The notes: generated from the letters alone by a model not told the origin. Positions 1-6,360 are shown, counted from the first letter of the stretch. The stretch: DNA of 9,178 bases from Lachnospiraceae bacterium UBA3643 (GCA_002373855.1 DFKO01000221.1:4400-13577); one strand, 5' to 3'. Numbers and translations: made by a program.

Positions 1-681
1 CTGGGACTCGGAGCATTTATCCAGATAGGACTCGGCGTTTTGATCGGTCTGGCTATCACATATTTCCTCGTGGTACCTGCAAAGGAGAGAGCGGCCCAGG
101 ATGCAGCCAATGCTGAGCTTTATGCATACGGCGAGACCATTGATGAGAAGAATGCGACGATTTCGGAACTTGAGAGCAGGGTGTCTGCCCTTGAGCAGAA
201 CAATATCACGCTCTCGGATTCACTGGCTCAGTATGAGGGATCAAACGGAGCAGTCGATGCCAATAATTATCTGATATCGGCAGCCATGGCATACATCGAT
301 CCCAATCAGGATGCGACTCAGGTGTCTGAGTATCTCGAACTCATCGGAGATGATTACGTGGAGACAAGCAGTTCGTATGAGTTCAAAGAACTTTATACGT
401 ATCTCCTTAATGATATAGGCGATTCGGTGGCTCAGAACTACTATGATACAGGACTGTCGTACTTTAACAACGGTGATTACACGCTGGCTATCTCATACCT
501 CAGTAAGGCTTATATGTACAATGCCAACAATGATAATGCCCTTTATTATCTGGCTATGTCATATTATGAGAGCGGTGATATCAGTACGGCCACGGACAAG
601 TTAAATACACTGATTGAATCGTTCCCTACAAGTTCTCTTGTGGATAAAGCAAGACAAAGACTTGATGAAATGAGTTATTGA
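1..681 (+). CDS. Membrane-anchored coiled-coil/TPR protein, 5' end missing
   Basis: The frame is open from the first base, so the true start lies upstream; 226 residues are visible. Visible codons 2-25 form one hydrophobic membrane segment (GAFIQIGLGVLIGLAITYFL). About codons 27-80 follow, rich in Ala, Glu, Asn and Leu with heptad-like spacing, including SELESRVSALEQNN, and are probably a coiled coil. The C-terminal part holds TPR-type helical repeats: AQNYYDTGLSYFNNGDYTLAISYL, split here only by its pattern of small and aromatic residues, then a second unit starting NALYYLAMSYYESGD and a third ending at KARQRLDEM. TPR domains bind proteins, so a scaffold or cell-envelope adaptor role is likely, but the partner is unknown. 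The order anchor, coiled coil, C-terminal TPRs recalls CpoB/YbgF-like proteins, without proof of homology. The next gene is 64 nt downstream on the same strand and may be co-transcribed. The side of the membrane on which the TPRs sit cannot be decided without the missing N-terminus. Confidence 0.8.
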   Translation: MGLGAFIQIGLGVLIGLAITYFLVVPAKERAAQDAANAELYAYGETIDEKNATISELESRVSALEQNNITLSDSLAQYEGSNGAVDANNYLISAAMAYIDPNQDATQVSEYLELIGDDYVETSSSYEFKELYTYLLNDIGDSVAQNYYDTGLSYFNNGDYTLAISYLSKAYMYNANNDNALYYLAMSYYESGDISTATDKLNTLIESFPTSSLVDKARQRLDEMSY

Positions 682-745
682 GGATAAAATAGAAGTATCG
701 GTATTTCGGAATTATGAGAAAGGGTATACAGGAGGATATATTTCA

Positions 746-1198
746 ATGGCAATGATGAAAGTAAAAAAGGATGACGGCATGTCACTTGTCGGAAAGATAA
801 TCACGATAATCTTTATCGTCCTTCTTGCGGCCGCAATTTATTATTTCGTAACACTTTTTAAGGGTGTTGAGATTACACCGGTTAATCTGGCAGGTGAGTG
901 GAAACAGGCAGGCAATCCTACATGGTTTATCTCATTTACTGCAGATGGTAATCCGGAAGAGGGATATGACGGAACAGCTCATTCATATTATCAGTCTGCC
1001 ACTGGTGAAATTACTCAGGATAAGAACTATACATACTATCTCCTGGAAAATGAAAACGGAGTTATGGTGCTTCACCTTATAGAGAAATCTACAAAGAAAG
1101 AGGAAGAGATCAAGATCACAAAGCTGAGCCGTGCGGAAATCTCGGTCATCAGAAACGGATCGAAGTTTGAGACCATCACGAAGTGCAATATATTCTAG
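746..1198 (+). CDS. Single-pass membrane protein with lipocalin-like domain, function unknown
   Basis: This 150-residue protein has a short Lys-rich N-terminus (MAMMKVKKDD), one membrane segment at about residues 14-38 (IITIIFIVLLAAAIYYFV), and a polar C-terminal domain of about 110 residues. The positive N-terminus suggests an N-in topology with the domain outside the cell. The domain begins NLAGEWKQ, followed by short alternating strands (WFISFTADG, TYYLLENENG, VMVLHLIE, ISVIRNGSKF). This 'G-x-W' opening with repeated beta strands resembles the lipocalin-like domains of many small exported Firmicute proteins, where ligands are mostly unknown. The start at 746 is supported by a strong AGGAGG at 730-735, 10 nt upstream; the Met codons at 752 and 755 are too far from it. 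It follows the TPR gene and is closed by the hairpin at 1211-1274. I do not recognise a specific function. Confidence 0.8.
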   Translation: MAMMKVKKDDGMSLVGKIITIIFIVLLAAAIYYFVTLFKGVEITPVNLAGEWKQAGNPTWFISFTADGNPEEGYDGTAHSYYQSATGEITQDKNYTYYLLENENGVMVLHLIEKSTKKEEEIKITKLSRAEISVIRNGSKFETITKCNIF

Positions 1199-1210
1199 TT
1201 AGTAGATTGA

Positions 1211-1274
1211 GATAAAAAATAACACCCTCTGCGCATTGTGCTCGCACTTAGCGCGGAGGGTGTTATTTTTTATC
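1211..1274. terminator. Bidirectional intrinsic terminator between convergent genes
   Basis: Positions 1211-1229 and 1256-1274 form a perfect 19-bp inverted repeat, extended by a T-G pair and four GCGC pairs (1231-1234 with 1251-1254). A small GTG/CAC helix can form in the apical loop (1238-1240 with 1245-1247). The outer stem is A/T-rich and ends in six Ts on both strands, and the inner part is GC-rich, so it reads as A-tract, GC stem, U-tract in either direction. It starts 12 nt after the stop of the plus-strand gene ending at 1198 and 10 nt after the stop of azlD on the minus strand. Confidence 0.92.
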
Positions 1275-1284
1275 TTTCGTAAAT

Positions 1285-1596
1285 TTAAATAAAACGAATG
1301 ATCAGCTCACATATCAGTACGGTGATACTTGCTCCCGAAGCTACAAACAGGAGGCTTTTTCCTTTAAACGCCAGGAATGAAGCCACGATAAATCCTGCGA
1401 TACCGCTTATCATATTGTCTGTTGAACTGATGATAGCGGGAAATGTCATGACCGACAGGGTTACATACGGAACATAATATAAAAAGGATCTTATGGTTTT
1501 GTTTTTGATCTCCTTTCGGAGCAGGACTATCGGGAGCATACGGATAAGGTACGTCACAACAGCCATTACCAGTATATAGATAAGTATCCTTGGCAT
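1285..1596 (-). CDS. azlD: AzlD family branched-chain amino acid export subunit
   Basis: AzlD is the small membrane subunit of the AzlCD exporter, known in Bacillus subtilis for resistance to 4-azaleucine and in other bacteria for export of branched-chain amino acids. The 103-residue length is normal for the family. There are four hydrophobic segments, at about residues 3-20, 40-58, 62-78 and 82-102. The family-typical YLIRMLPIVLLRKE stretch lies at residues 16-29. The start codon overlaps the azlC stop by one base (TAATG on the minus strand), and a strong AGGAGGG sits at 1605-1611 inside the end of azlC, so translation is probably coupled. Transcription ends at the shared hairpin 10 nt downstream. 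Substrate range cannot be read from the sequence. Confidence 0.93.
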   Translation of the reverse strand: MPRILIYILVMAVVTYLIRMLPIVLLRKEIKNKTIRSFLYYVPYVTLSVMTFPAIISSTDNMISGIAGFIVASFLAFKGKSLLFVASGASITVLICELIIRFI

Positions 1597-2339
1597 TATG
1601 CCGGCCCTCCTTCCCTGTCAGCAGTCTCATTGCTTTCATCAGGAATGGGAAACAGCACAGCAAATATAAAGGATATGATGAGAGTCAGTATGATCACTCT
1701 GTTGCCTGCCGATATTTCCTTAAGGACGGGAGTTACGGAAAATACAAAACTCGTTATCATTGCGATTATCACTGCGCCGGCTACAGATTTATCGGTTTTT
1801 GCAGGAGGTATGATTATCGCGAGAAACATACCGTAAAGAGCTATGCTGAGGGCACTGACGATGATGCCCGGCAGTATATTACCGCATATTACACCGAGGC
1901 CCGTGCCAATGGTCCAGCCCGGGATCGCTACCAGCATTGCACCAAGAGTATAGACCGGATGATAATTTTTCTGTCCTATTGATATGCCGAATATCTCGTC
2001 GGTGATACCAAATGACATCAGGAGTCTGGTGCCAAGTTTCGTATCTCCGGGGATTTTTTGCGACAGGGAACAGCTCATGAGCATATATCTTAAATTGATG
2101 ATCAGCTGGGACAGCGCCAGCTCTCCCATACCGCCTGATACAGCAATTATACCTATAGCTGCAAACTGTCCTGCGCTTGTCACATTGAGCAGACTCATGA
2201 GTGAAGCATAAAAAGCATTAATGCCGGCATTTTTTGCCTGAATACCCAGGGAGAAGGCTACAGCCAGATATCCGAGAGCAATCGGCATACCGTCTTTTAT
2301 TCCGTTTTTTAAATAAGTGATTCGCTCTGTTTTGTTCAT
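1596..2339 (-). CDS. azlC: AzlC family branched-chain amino acid export permease
   Basis: AzlC is the large permease subunit that pairs with AzlD in the cytoplasmic membrane. The 247-residue protein matches the family in length and motifs: KDGMPIALGYLAVAFSLGI at residues 15-33, SAGQFAAIG at 55-63, INLRYMLMS at 81-89, and TDEIFGIS at 113-120. Several hydrophobic segments follow to about residue 232, then a short polar tail (PDESNETADREGGPA) whose last codons carry the azlD ribosome binding site. Starting at 2339 keeps the conserved N-terminal helix; the next Met, residue 18, would cut into the conserved GMPIALGY motif. No good Shine-Dalgarno sequence precedes this start: only GGTG lies in the 11 nt between it and a TATAAT box. 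No Lrp-type regulator (AzlB in B. subtilis) is next to it; the divergent neighbour is an unrelated small gene. Confidence 0.93.
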   Translation of the reverse strand: MNKTERITYLKNGIKDGMPIALGYLAVAFSLGIQAKNAGINAFYASLMSLLNVTSAGQFAAIGIIAVSGGMGELALSQLIINLRYMLMSCSLSQKIPGDTKLGTRLLMSFGITDEIFGISIGQKNYHPVYTLGAMLVAIPGWTIGTGLGVICGNILPGIIVSALSIALYGMFLAIIIPPAKTDKSVAGAVIIAMITSFVFSVTPVLKEISAGNRVIILTLIISFIFAVLFPIPDESNETADREGGPA

Positions 2340-2350
2340 AACACCAATGT

Positions 2351-2377
2351 ATTATAACACTTAATTGCGATTGTAAA
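2351..2377 (-). promoter_or_regulatory. Probable promoter of azlCD (extended -10)
   Basis: On the minus strand TATAAT (2356-2351) is preceded by TGT, giving an extended -10 element (TGTTATAAT). A TTTACA box (2377-2372) lies 15 nt upstream, a short spacer that the extended -10 may compensate for. The expected RNA start falls at about 2343-2345, only about 4-6 nt before the azlC start codon, so the mRNA would be almost leaderless. Confidence 0.65.
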
Positions 2378-2399
2378 AGAGCGAAAAGTATGATAATAT
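2371..2399 (+). promoter_or_regulatory. Candidate promoter of the 74-aa gene
   Basis: In the same divergent region, TTGTAA (2371-2376) stands 17 nt before TAATAT (2394-2399) on the plus strand. An alternative pair is TTGCGA (2365-2370) and TATGAT (2389-2394) with an 18-nt spacer. The stretch 2386-2412 is strongly A/T-rich. The match is moderate, and the site overlaps the azlC promoter, so the two could interfere with each other. Confidence 0.4.
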
Positions 2400-2431
2400 T
2401 TAATATATATTTTTTCGGGAGGGTCACTTGC

Positions 2432-2656
2432 ATGAATAATGAATTCAGCAAAGAGGAAATCAATACATTACTTGATGCTCTTACAAAGGGCGAGATTGAT
2501 GATGTAGGACTCAAATCATCAGGTATGTCTAATCAGATAATGAAGCAGAAAGATATTGACATGCTCATAGCGATGATTCAGGAGCTTCAGCAGTATCATG
2601 AGATAGGTACTCCTGAGGAATGTGCCGAGTACAAGAAAAAGGCACTTGGTCTGTAA
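2432..2656 (+). CDS. 74-aa protein with FliM-N-like start, function unknown
   Basis: The start at 2432 has a GGGAGGG ribosome binding site at 2417-2423, 8 nt upstream. An upstream in-frame ATG at 2390 would add 14 residues read from the A/T-rich promoter region and has no such site. Residues 6-23 (SKEEINTLLDALTKGEID) closely follow the N-terminal CheY-binding segment of FliM, whose usual form is LSQ-EIDALL-AL--GE. The rest of FliM (about 330 aa, including the SpoA-type C-terminal domain) is absent. Residues 38-57 contain a second amphipathic helix (KQKDIDMLIAMIQELQQYH), and the C-terminus holds IGTPEECAEYKKK, a motif I recall from small Firmicute and phage proteins. No cysteine pairs, signal peptide or membrane segment is present, so it is probably a small cytosolic helical protein. 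A weak hairpin follows at 2682-2710. It could bind a response regulator or be unrelated; the motif is short. Confidence 0.75.
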   Translation: MNNEFSKEEINTLLDALTKGEIDDVGLKSSGMSNQIMKQKDIDMLIAMIQELQQYHEIGTPEECAEYKKKALGL

Positions 2657-2681
2657 TATTACTCATATGTAATGGTTGTTG

Positions 2682-2710
2682 GACCGGTATCCGCAAGGTG
2701 CCGGTCTTTT
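2682..2710 (+). terminator. Terminator-like or attenuator hairpin before the flippase start
   Basis: GACCGG (2682-2687) pairs with CCGGTC (2701-2706), extended by T-G and A-T pairs and, after a one-base bulge, CC/GG closing a GCAA tetraloop (2693-2696). Four Ts follow directly (2707-2710), then a mixed T-rich stretch. It stands 25 nt after the stop of the 74-aa gene and ends 10 nt before the flippase ATG. The U-tract is short, so termination may be partial. Confidence 0.6.
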
Positions 2711-2720
2711 GTATGTATAT

Positions 2721-4340
2721 ATGTCCAGAAAAACCAGAGAATCGATAATACTCCAGGGAAGTATACTTGCTTTTGCCGGTATTATCTCAAAAATTATAGG
2801 ATTTTTATATCGTATCCCCATGGCAAATATTATGGGGAATAACGGCAACGGCTTATATTCCGTGGCGTTCGGTATATACAATGTAGCCCTGACTCTGTCG
2901 TCGTACTCGATGCCCCTGGCGGTATCCAAGCTGATGAGTGCCAGGATTGCGGAGGGCAGGTACAAGGACGCCCACAGACTGTTTACGAGAGCAGTCATGT
3001 TTGCCACCGTTACCGGACTGATAGCAGCCTTTGCCATGTTTTTTGGTGCAGAGGGACTGGCGGTTATCTATAAGAGGCCCGGCCTTGAACGTCCTGTACG
3101 GGTACTGGCACCTACTGTATTTGTGGTTGCCATCCTCGGTACACTGAGGGGATATTTTCAGGGGCATAAAAATATGGTGCCGACGGCACTGTCCCAGGTG
3201 ATTGAGCAGATAGTAAATGCAGTTGTCTCTGTAGTTGCCTCTTACGGATTTGTAAGCGCATTTGCGGGAGAGAAAGATGTGGCATCATACGGAGCCATGG
3301 GTGGTACCCTCGGAACTCTCACCGGTGCATATGCCGCCCTCTTGATATTCGTAGGACTGTTTATCATCCGCAAGAAATCAATCAGTGCGGAGATGAAGAA
3401 TGATGATGAGATCACGGAAGACAACAGACTCATATATAAATGTATTCTGCTGACCGTGATACCCGTCATAGTCAGCCAGACTATTTACCAGTTCGGATAT
3501 ACCCTTGATGATCTCCTTTATGGCAATATTATGAGCGCAAGAGGCGTTAATAATTATGAAGCTACATGTATGCAGGGGATATTCAATACCCAATATAATC
3601 AGCTGATAAACCTGCCGGTAGCTGTAGCGACTGCCATGGCGAGCGCAATGCTCCCGAGCATTGTGGCCCACTTTACTGTAGGCGAGATGGAGACGGTAAA
3701 GAGAAAAACGGGTCTCGTATTCAGGATCAACATGATGATATCGATCCCGTCATTTATAGGACTCACAGCCCTTGCGGATCCTATAATGAGTGTACTGTTC
3801 CCGGGACTAAAGGAGTATCATGACCTTGCAGTTGCGCTCCTTTCATTCGGAGGCATTGCAATTGTATTTTATTCTCTTTCAGCCCTCTCGACATCGGTGC
3901 TGCAGGGCTGCGACAGGATGAGCATTCCTGTTATTAACTCAGGGATATCGCTTTTGATCCACGGAGTGATAGTAGGATGCCTCTTATCATTTACGAATCT
4001 TGGGGTATACGCTCTGATTATAGGTAATGTAACCTTTCCACTCGTTGTATGTAAACTCAATCTGACGGCGATCAGAATGCTTATAGGTTTTATGCCGGAT
4101 TATCACCAGGTGCTGACGATACCCTTTATATCTTCGGTAATCATGGGACCGACTGCATATTTTGCGTATAAGGGTCTTATGTACATTTTTGGATCCGGGG
4201 AAAAGATTTATATGATAATCAGTCTCGTCGGAGCCATCATTGCGGGTGGCGGAGTGTACGTGATCATGCTTGTACTGTTTAAGGCATTTACAAAGAAAGA
4301 ACTGAAGATGATACCGATTATCAGAAAGTTTGTAAAATAA
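2721..4340 (+). CDS. MurJ/SpoVB-like lipid-linked precursor flippase (MOP superfamily)
   Basis: The 539-residue polytopic membrane protein belongs to the SpoVB/YtgP branch of the MATE-like (MOP) superfamily, whose members flip lipid II or lipid-linked oligosaccharides across the cytoplasmic membrane. The family signature is at the N-terminus: a hydrophobic GSILAFAGIISKIIGFLYRI (residues 13-32), then a GNNGNGLYSVAFGIYN block (39-54), and SMPLAVSKLMSARIAEG (63-79). The remaining sequence has the expected chain of hydrophobic segments, about 14 in the family, to a Lys-rich C-terminus. I place the start at ATG 2721, because the 15 residues encoded from 2676 come from the hairpin at 2682-2710 and are not membrane-like. 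No clear ribosome binding site precedes 2721. A TTG at 2709, with AAGGTG at 2695-2700 eight nt upstream, is an alternative that adds four residues. Whether the substrate is lipid II, a spore cortex precursor or a polysaccharide unit cannot be told here. Confidence 0.9.
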   Translation: MSRKTRESIILQGSILAFAGIISKIIGFLYRIPMANIMGNNGNGLYSVAFGIYNVALTLSSYSMPLAVSKLMSARIAEGRYKDAHRLFTRAVMFATVTGLIAAFAMFFGAEGLAVIYKRPGLERPVRVLAPTVFVVAILGTLRGYFQGHKNMVPTALSQVIEQIVNAVVSVVASYGFVSAFAGEKDVASYGAMGGTLGTLTGAYAALLIFVGLFIIRKKSISAEMKNDDEITEDNRLIYKCILLTVIPVIVSQTIYQFGYTLDDLLYGNIMSARGVNNYEATCMQGIFNTQYNQLINLPVAVATAMASAMLPSIVAHFTVGEMETVKRKTGLVFRINMMISIPSFIGLTALADPIMSVLFPGLKEYHDLAVALLSFGGIAIVFYSLSALSTSVLQGCDRMSIPVINSGISLLIHGVIVGCLLSFTNLGVYALIIGNVTFPLVVCKLNLTAIRMLIGFMPDYHQVLTIPFISSVIMGPTAYFAYKGLMYIFGSGEKIYMIISLVGAIIAGGGVYVIMLVLFKAFTKKELKMIPIIRKFVK

Positions 4341-4373
4341 TAAATATGAATTAACAGATTTTGGAGAAAAATA

Positions 4374-4997
4374 ATGTATGATGGTATAATATTTGATATT
4401 GACGGAACTATATGGGATGCAACAGGTACAGTTGAGGATGCCTGGAATGATGCATTTTCGGATCTTGGTTATGAGAGGCGTACTACGGCAGACGAACTAA
4501 AAACTCTGTTTGGACTGCCTATGAATGAGATCTTCAGGAGTCTCATTCCCGGGGCTACCGACGAGGAGATATCAGCATTTGACAAGGTGTGCACAAAGCA
4601 TGAGTTTGAATATCTTGAAAAAAGGGGCGGAGCTGTGTATCCGGGTATGAAAGAAACCATAGAGAAGTTGTCAGAGAATCATACCATAGCAATAGTCAGC
4701 AACTGCCAGAGCGGTTATATAGAACTGGTTATGAGAGTCACCGGCATAGAACAGTATATTAAAGATCATCTGTGCCCCGGAGATTCCGGGCTGTTAAAGG
4801 CTGATAATATCAGGATCATCGCAGACAGACTGCATATGATGAATCCTGTTTATGTAGGAGATATAGCTAAAGACGAGATCGCTGCCCGTCAGGCAGGCTG
4901 CGCATTTATTCATGCAGCTTTCGGTTTCGGAGAGGGCATAAATCCCGATTACACGATTAATTCATTTTCGGAGCTTCTGGATATTCCGGAGATTTAG
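4374..4997 (+). CDS. HAD family phosphatase, phosphoglycolate phosphatase-like
   Basis: This 207-residue protein has all four catalytic motifs of the haloacid dehalogenase superfamily. Motif I is FDIDGT with nucleophile Asp8 and acid/base Asp10. Motif II is IVSN with Ser109. Motif III is Lys142 in GLLKAD. Motif IV is VGDIAKDEIAA with Asp163 and Asp167 for magnesium. The region between motifs I and II (about residues 15-85) is the helical C1 cap found in phosphoglycolate phosphatase and beta-phosphoglucomutase types. The probable reaction is hydrolysis of a small phosphorylated metabolite in the cytosol; the substrate cannot be named. A GGAG at 4363-4366, 7 nt before the ATG, supports the start. 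It lies 33 nt after the flippase and 17 nt before sfsA, so the three are probably co-transcribed. Confidence 0.93.
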   Translation: MYDGIIFDIDGTIWDATGTVEDAWNDAFSDLGYERRTTADELKTLFGLPMNEIFRSLIPGATDEEISAFDKVCTKHEFEYLEKRGGAVYPGMKETIEKLSENHTIAIVSNCQSGYIELVMRVTGIEQYIKDHLCPGDSGLLKADNIRIIADRLHMMNPVYVGDIAKDEIAARQAGCAFIHAAFGFGEGINPDYTINSFSELLDIPEI

Positions 4998-5014
4998 GAG
5001 ATTATTTTTTATCG

Positions 5015-5704
5015 ATGAGATACGCTAAAACAAGAGAAGCTGTATTTGTGAAGCGCCCAAACCGTTTTGTCGCCGTAGTGGAGATAGACGGCGTGGAAGA
5101 GACGGTGCATGTAAACAATACAGGTCGGTGTGAGGAACTGCTTGTGCCGGGATGCCGGGTCATCCTGTCTGAGTCAGACAATGAAAAGAGAAAAACCAAA
5201 TATGATCTTGTGGCCGTGTATAAGGATAAAATCGGTATAGTTAATATCGATTCTCTTGCACCTAATGTGGTTATTAAAGAATGGCTTGAGAGGGGCAATG
5301 AATTTTTTCCGTCATTAGATTATCTTAAGCCTGAGTGTAGTTATGACAAGTCCCGTTTTGATTTTTATATGGAGACTGAGGACCGCAGGATATTTCTTGA
5401 GGCTAAGGGTTGTACGCTTGAAAGGTATTTTACGGGATATTTTCCCGACGCTCCCACAGAGCGGGGCACAAAGCATTTAAGAGAGTTGATAGAGGCTGTC
5501 TCTGACGGATATGACTGTTATCTGGCATTTGTGATACAGATGGGAAGCGTATCTGTGGTACTGCCAAATTCTGAGACTGATCCGGCTTTTGGGGATGCAC
5601 TTGTGGATGCGATCAGGGCAGGCGTTAAAGTGATATTTGCCATGTGCGATGTCACGGAAAATGAGATAAATATCAGGGAAGCCCGTATGATATCAAATCT
5701 GTAA
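5015..5704 (+). CDS. sfsA: SfsA family nuclease (sugar fermentation stimulation protein)
   Basis: The 229-residue protein has the normal SfsA length and hallmark motifs. An N-terminal OB-like part contains HVNNTGRCEELLVPG (residues 32-46). The C-terminal part is a PD-(D/E)XK nuclease-like fold with SRFDF (113-117), LEAKGCTLE (128-136) carrying Glu129 and Lys131, and FPDAPTERGTKHLREL (143-158). SfsA was first described as a maltose-metabolism stimulator that binds DNA in Escherichia coli, and members were later reported to have nuclease activity; the physiological role remains uncertain. All expected acidic and lysine residues appear intact. TAGGAG at 4995-5000 overlaps the stop of the preceding HAD gene and lies 14 nt before the ATG, a rather long spacing. 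The next gene starts 14 nt after the stop. Confidence 0.95.
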   Translation: MRYAKTREAVFVKRPNRFVAVVEIDGVEETVHVNNTGRCEELLVPGCRVILSESDNEKRKTKYDLVAVYKDKIGIVNIDSLAPNVVIKEWLERGNEFFPSLDYLKPECSYDKSRFDFYMETEDRRIFLEAKGCTLERYFTGYFPDAPTERGTKHLRELIEAVSDGYDCYLAFVIQMGSVSVVLPNSETDPAFGDALVDAIRAGVKVIFAMCDVTENEINIREARMISNL

Positions 5705-5718
5705 CGGCGGTGATAATT

Positions 5719-5949
5719 ATGAGAGAAATGGAATTTAAGATGGAGAGGACGGGGCTGCTTAATGTGGGAGATAAAGTTACCGTCACGGAAGGTGTCCTCC
5801 CGTCCAGCTATTATTATACGATCGATCCGGCACTTGCCATGTCGGGCAATTTTCCCCAGAGCGAGAGACTCTCATCCACAGAAGGGACTGTGGTCGATAT
5901 CAAGGAGACGCCCAGAGGATTTTATGTAACGGCTTCATTTAATGAGTAA
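5719..5949 (+). CDS. Small protein of unknown function, probably beta-rich
   Basis: I choose ATG 5719, giving 76 residues, because GGCGGTGAT at 5706-5714 matches the Shine-Dalgarno consensus GGAGGTGAT in eight of nine bases and sits correctly for it. A GTG at 5710 would overlap that site. The protein starts with a charged stretch (MREMEFKMERTG), then NVGDKVTVTEGVLPSS, a Tyr-rich YYYTID, and TEGTVVDIKETPRGFYVTASF. Glycine-turn and alternating Val/Thr patterns suggest a small beta barrel of SH3 or OB size, in which 'GDKVTV' and 'GTVVDI' resemble two barrel strands. There is no signal peptide, membrane segment or metal site. It lies between sfsA and ridA, 14 and 27 nt away, so it is probably in the same transcript. 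I do not recognise the family. Confidence 0.7.
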   Translation: MREMEFKMERTGLLNVGDKVTVTEGVLPSSYYYTIDPALAMSGNFPQSERLSSTEGTVVDIKETPRGFYVTASFNE

Positions 5950-5976
5950 TATAAACCGAAAGAGAGGATAAATATC

Positions 5977-6357
5977 ATGTTAAAAACAATCAGCACAACA
6001 TCTGCACCTGCAGCAATCGGACCTTATTCACAGGGCATCATCGCCGGCGGATTTTTATTTGCATCAGGTCAGATACCCATCAATCCCGCAACAGGTGCCG
6101 TTGAGGCAGTGGGAATCGAAGCCCAGGCAAAGCAGGCTATAGAAAATGTAGGAGCTATCCTTAAAGAAGCCGGAACAGATTATGCTAATGTCGTTAAGAC
6201 AACATGCTTCCTTGCCGATATGGGAGATTTCGCCGCATTTAACGGTGTATATGAGAAATATTTTGTAAACAAGCCTGCGAGAAGCTGCGTAGCCGTAAAA
6301 CAGCTTCCCAAGGATGTACTTTGTGAAGTGGAAGTAATTGCTGCTGTTACGGAGTAA
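5977..6357 (+). CDS. ridA: RidA, enamine/imine deaminase
   Basis: RidA hydrolyses reactive 2-aminoacrylate and 2-aminocrotonate (or their imine forms) made by pyridoxal-phosphate enzymes such as serine/threonine dehydratases, releasing 2-keto acids and ammonia and protecting other PLP enzymes. The 126-residue length and motifs fit the RidA subgroup: GPYSQG (15-20), ASGQIPINP (29-37), KTTCFLADMGDFAAFN (74-89) and the C-terminal PARSCVAVKQLPKDVLCEVEVIA (100-122, quoted by its key parts). Arg102, which binds the carboxylate of the substrate, Tyr17 and Glu117 are all present, so it is likely an active deaminase and not one of the Rid subfamilies lacking the arginine. The start has GAGG at 5964-5967, 9 nt upstream. 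It works as a cytosolic trimer in the family. The DUF1294 gene starts only 3 nt after its stop. Confidence 0.96.
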   Translation: MLKTISTTSAPAAIGPYSQGIIAGGFLFASGQIPINPATGAVEAVGIEAQAKQAIENVGAILKEAGTDYANVVKTTCFLADMGDFAAFNGVYEKYFVNKPARSCVAVKQLPKDVLCEVEVIAAVTE

Positions 6358-6360
6358 TTT

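Noticed and set aside
1590..1982. A 130-codon plus-strand open frame opposite azlC
   Set aside because: It is antisense to a well-supported azlC, is rich in Tyr, Arg, Cys and His in a shadow-frame manner, and lacks a plausible start signal.
2390..2431. N-terminal extension of the 74-aa protein from ATG 2390
   Set aside because: The added residues come from the A/T-rich promoter zone, and the strong GGGAGGG site fits only the start at 2432.
2340..2431. A T-box or other riboswitch controlling azlCD
   Set aside because: The leader left between promoter and azlC is only a few bases, so no structured RNA element can fit.
2676..2720. N-terminal extension of the flippase
   Set aside because: The added residues are read through the hairpin at 2682-2710, do not resemble a membrane protein start, and ATG 2721 gives the normal family N-terminus.
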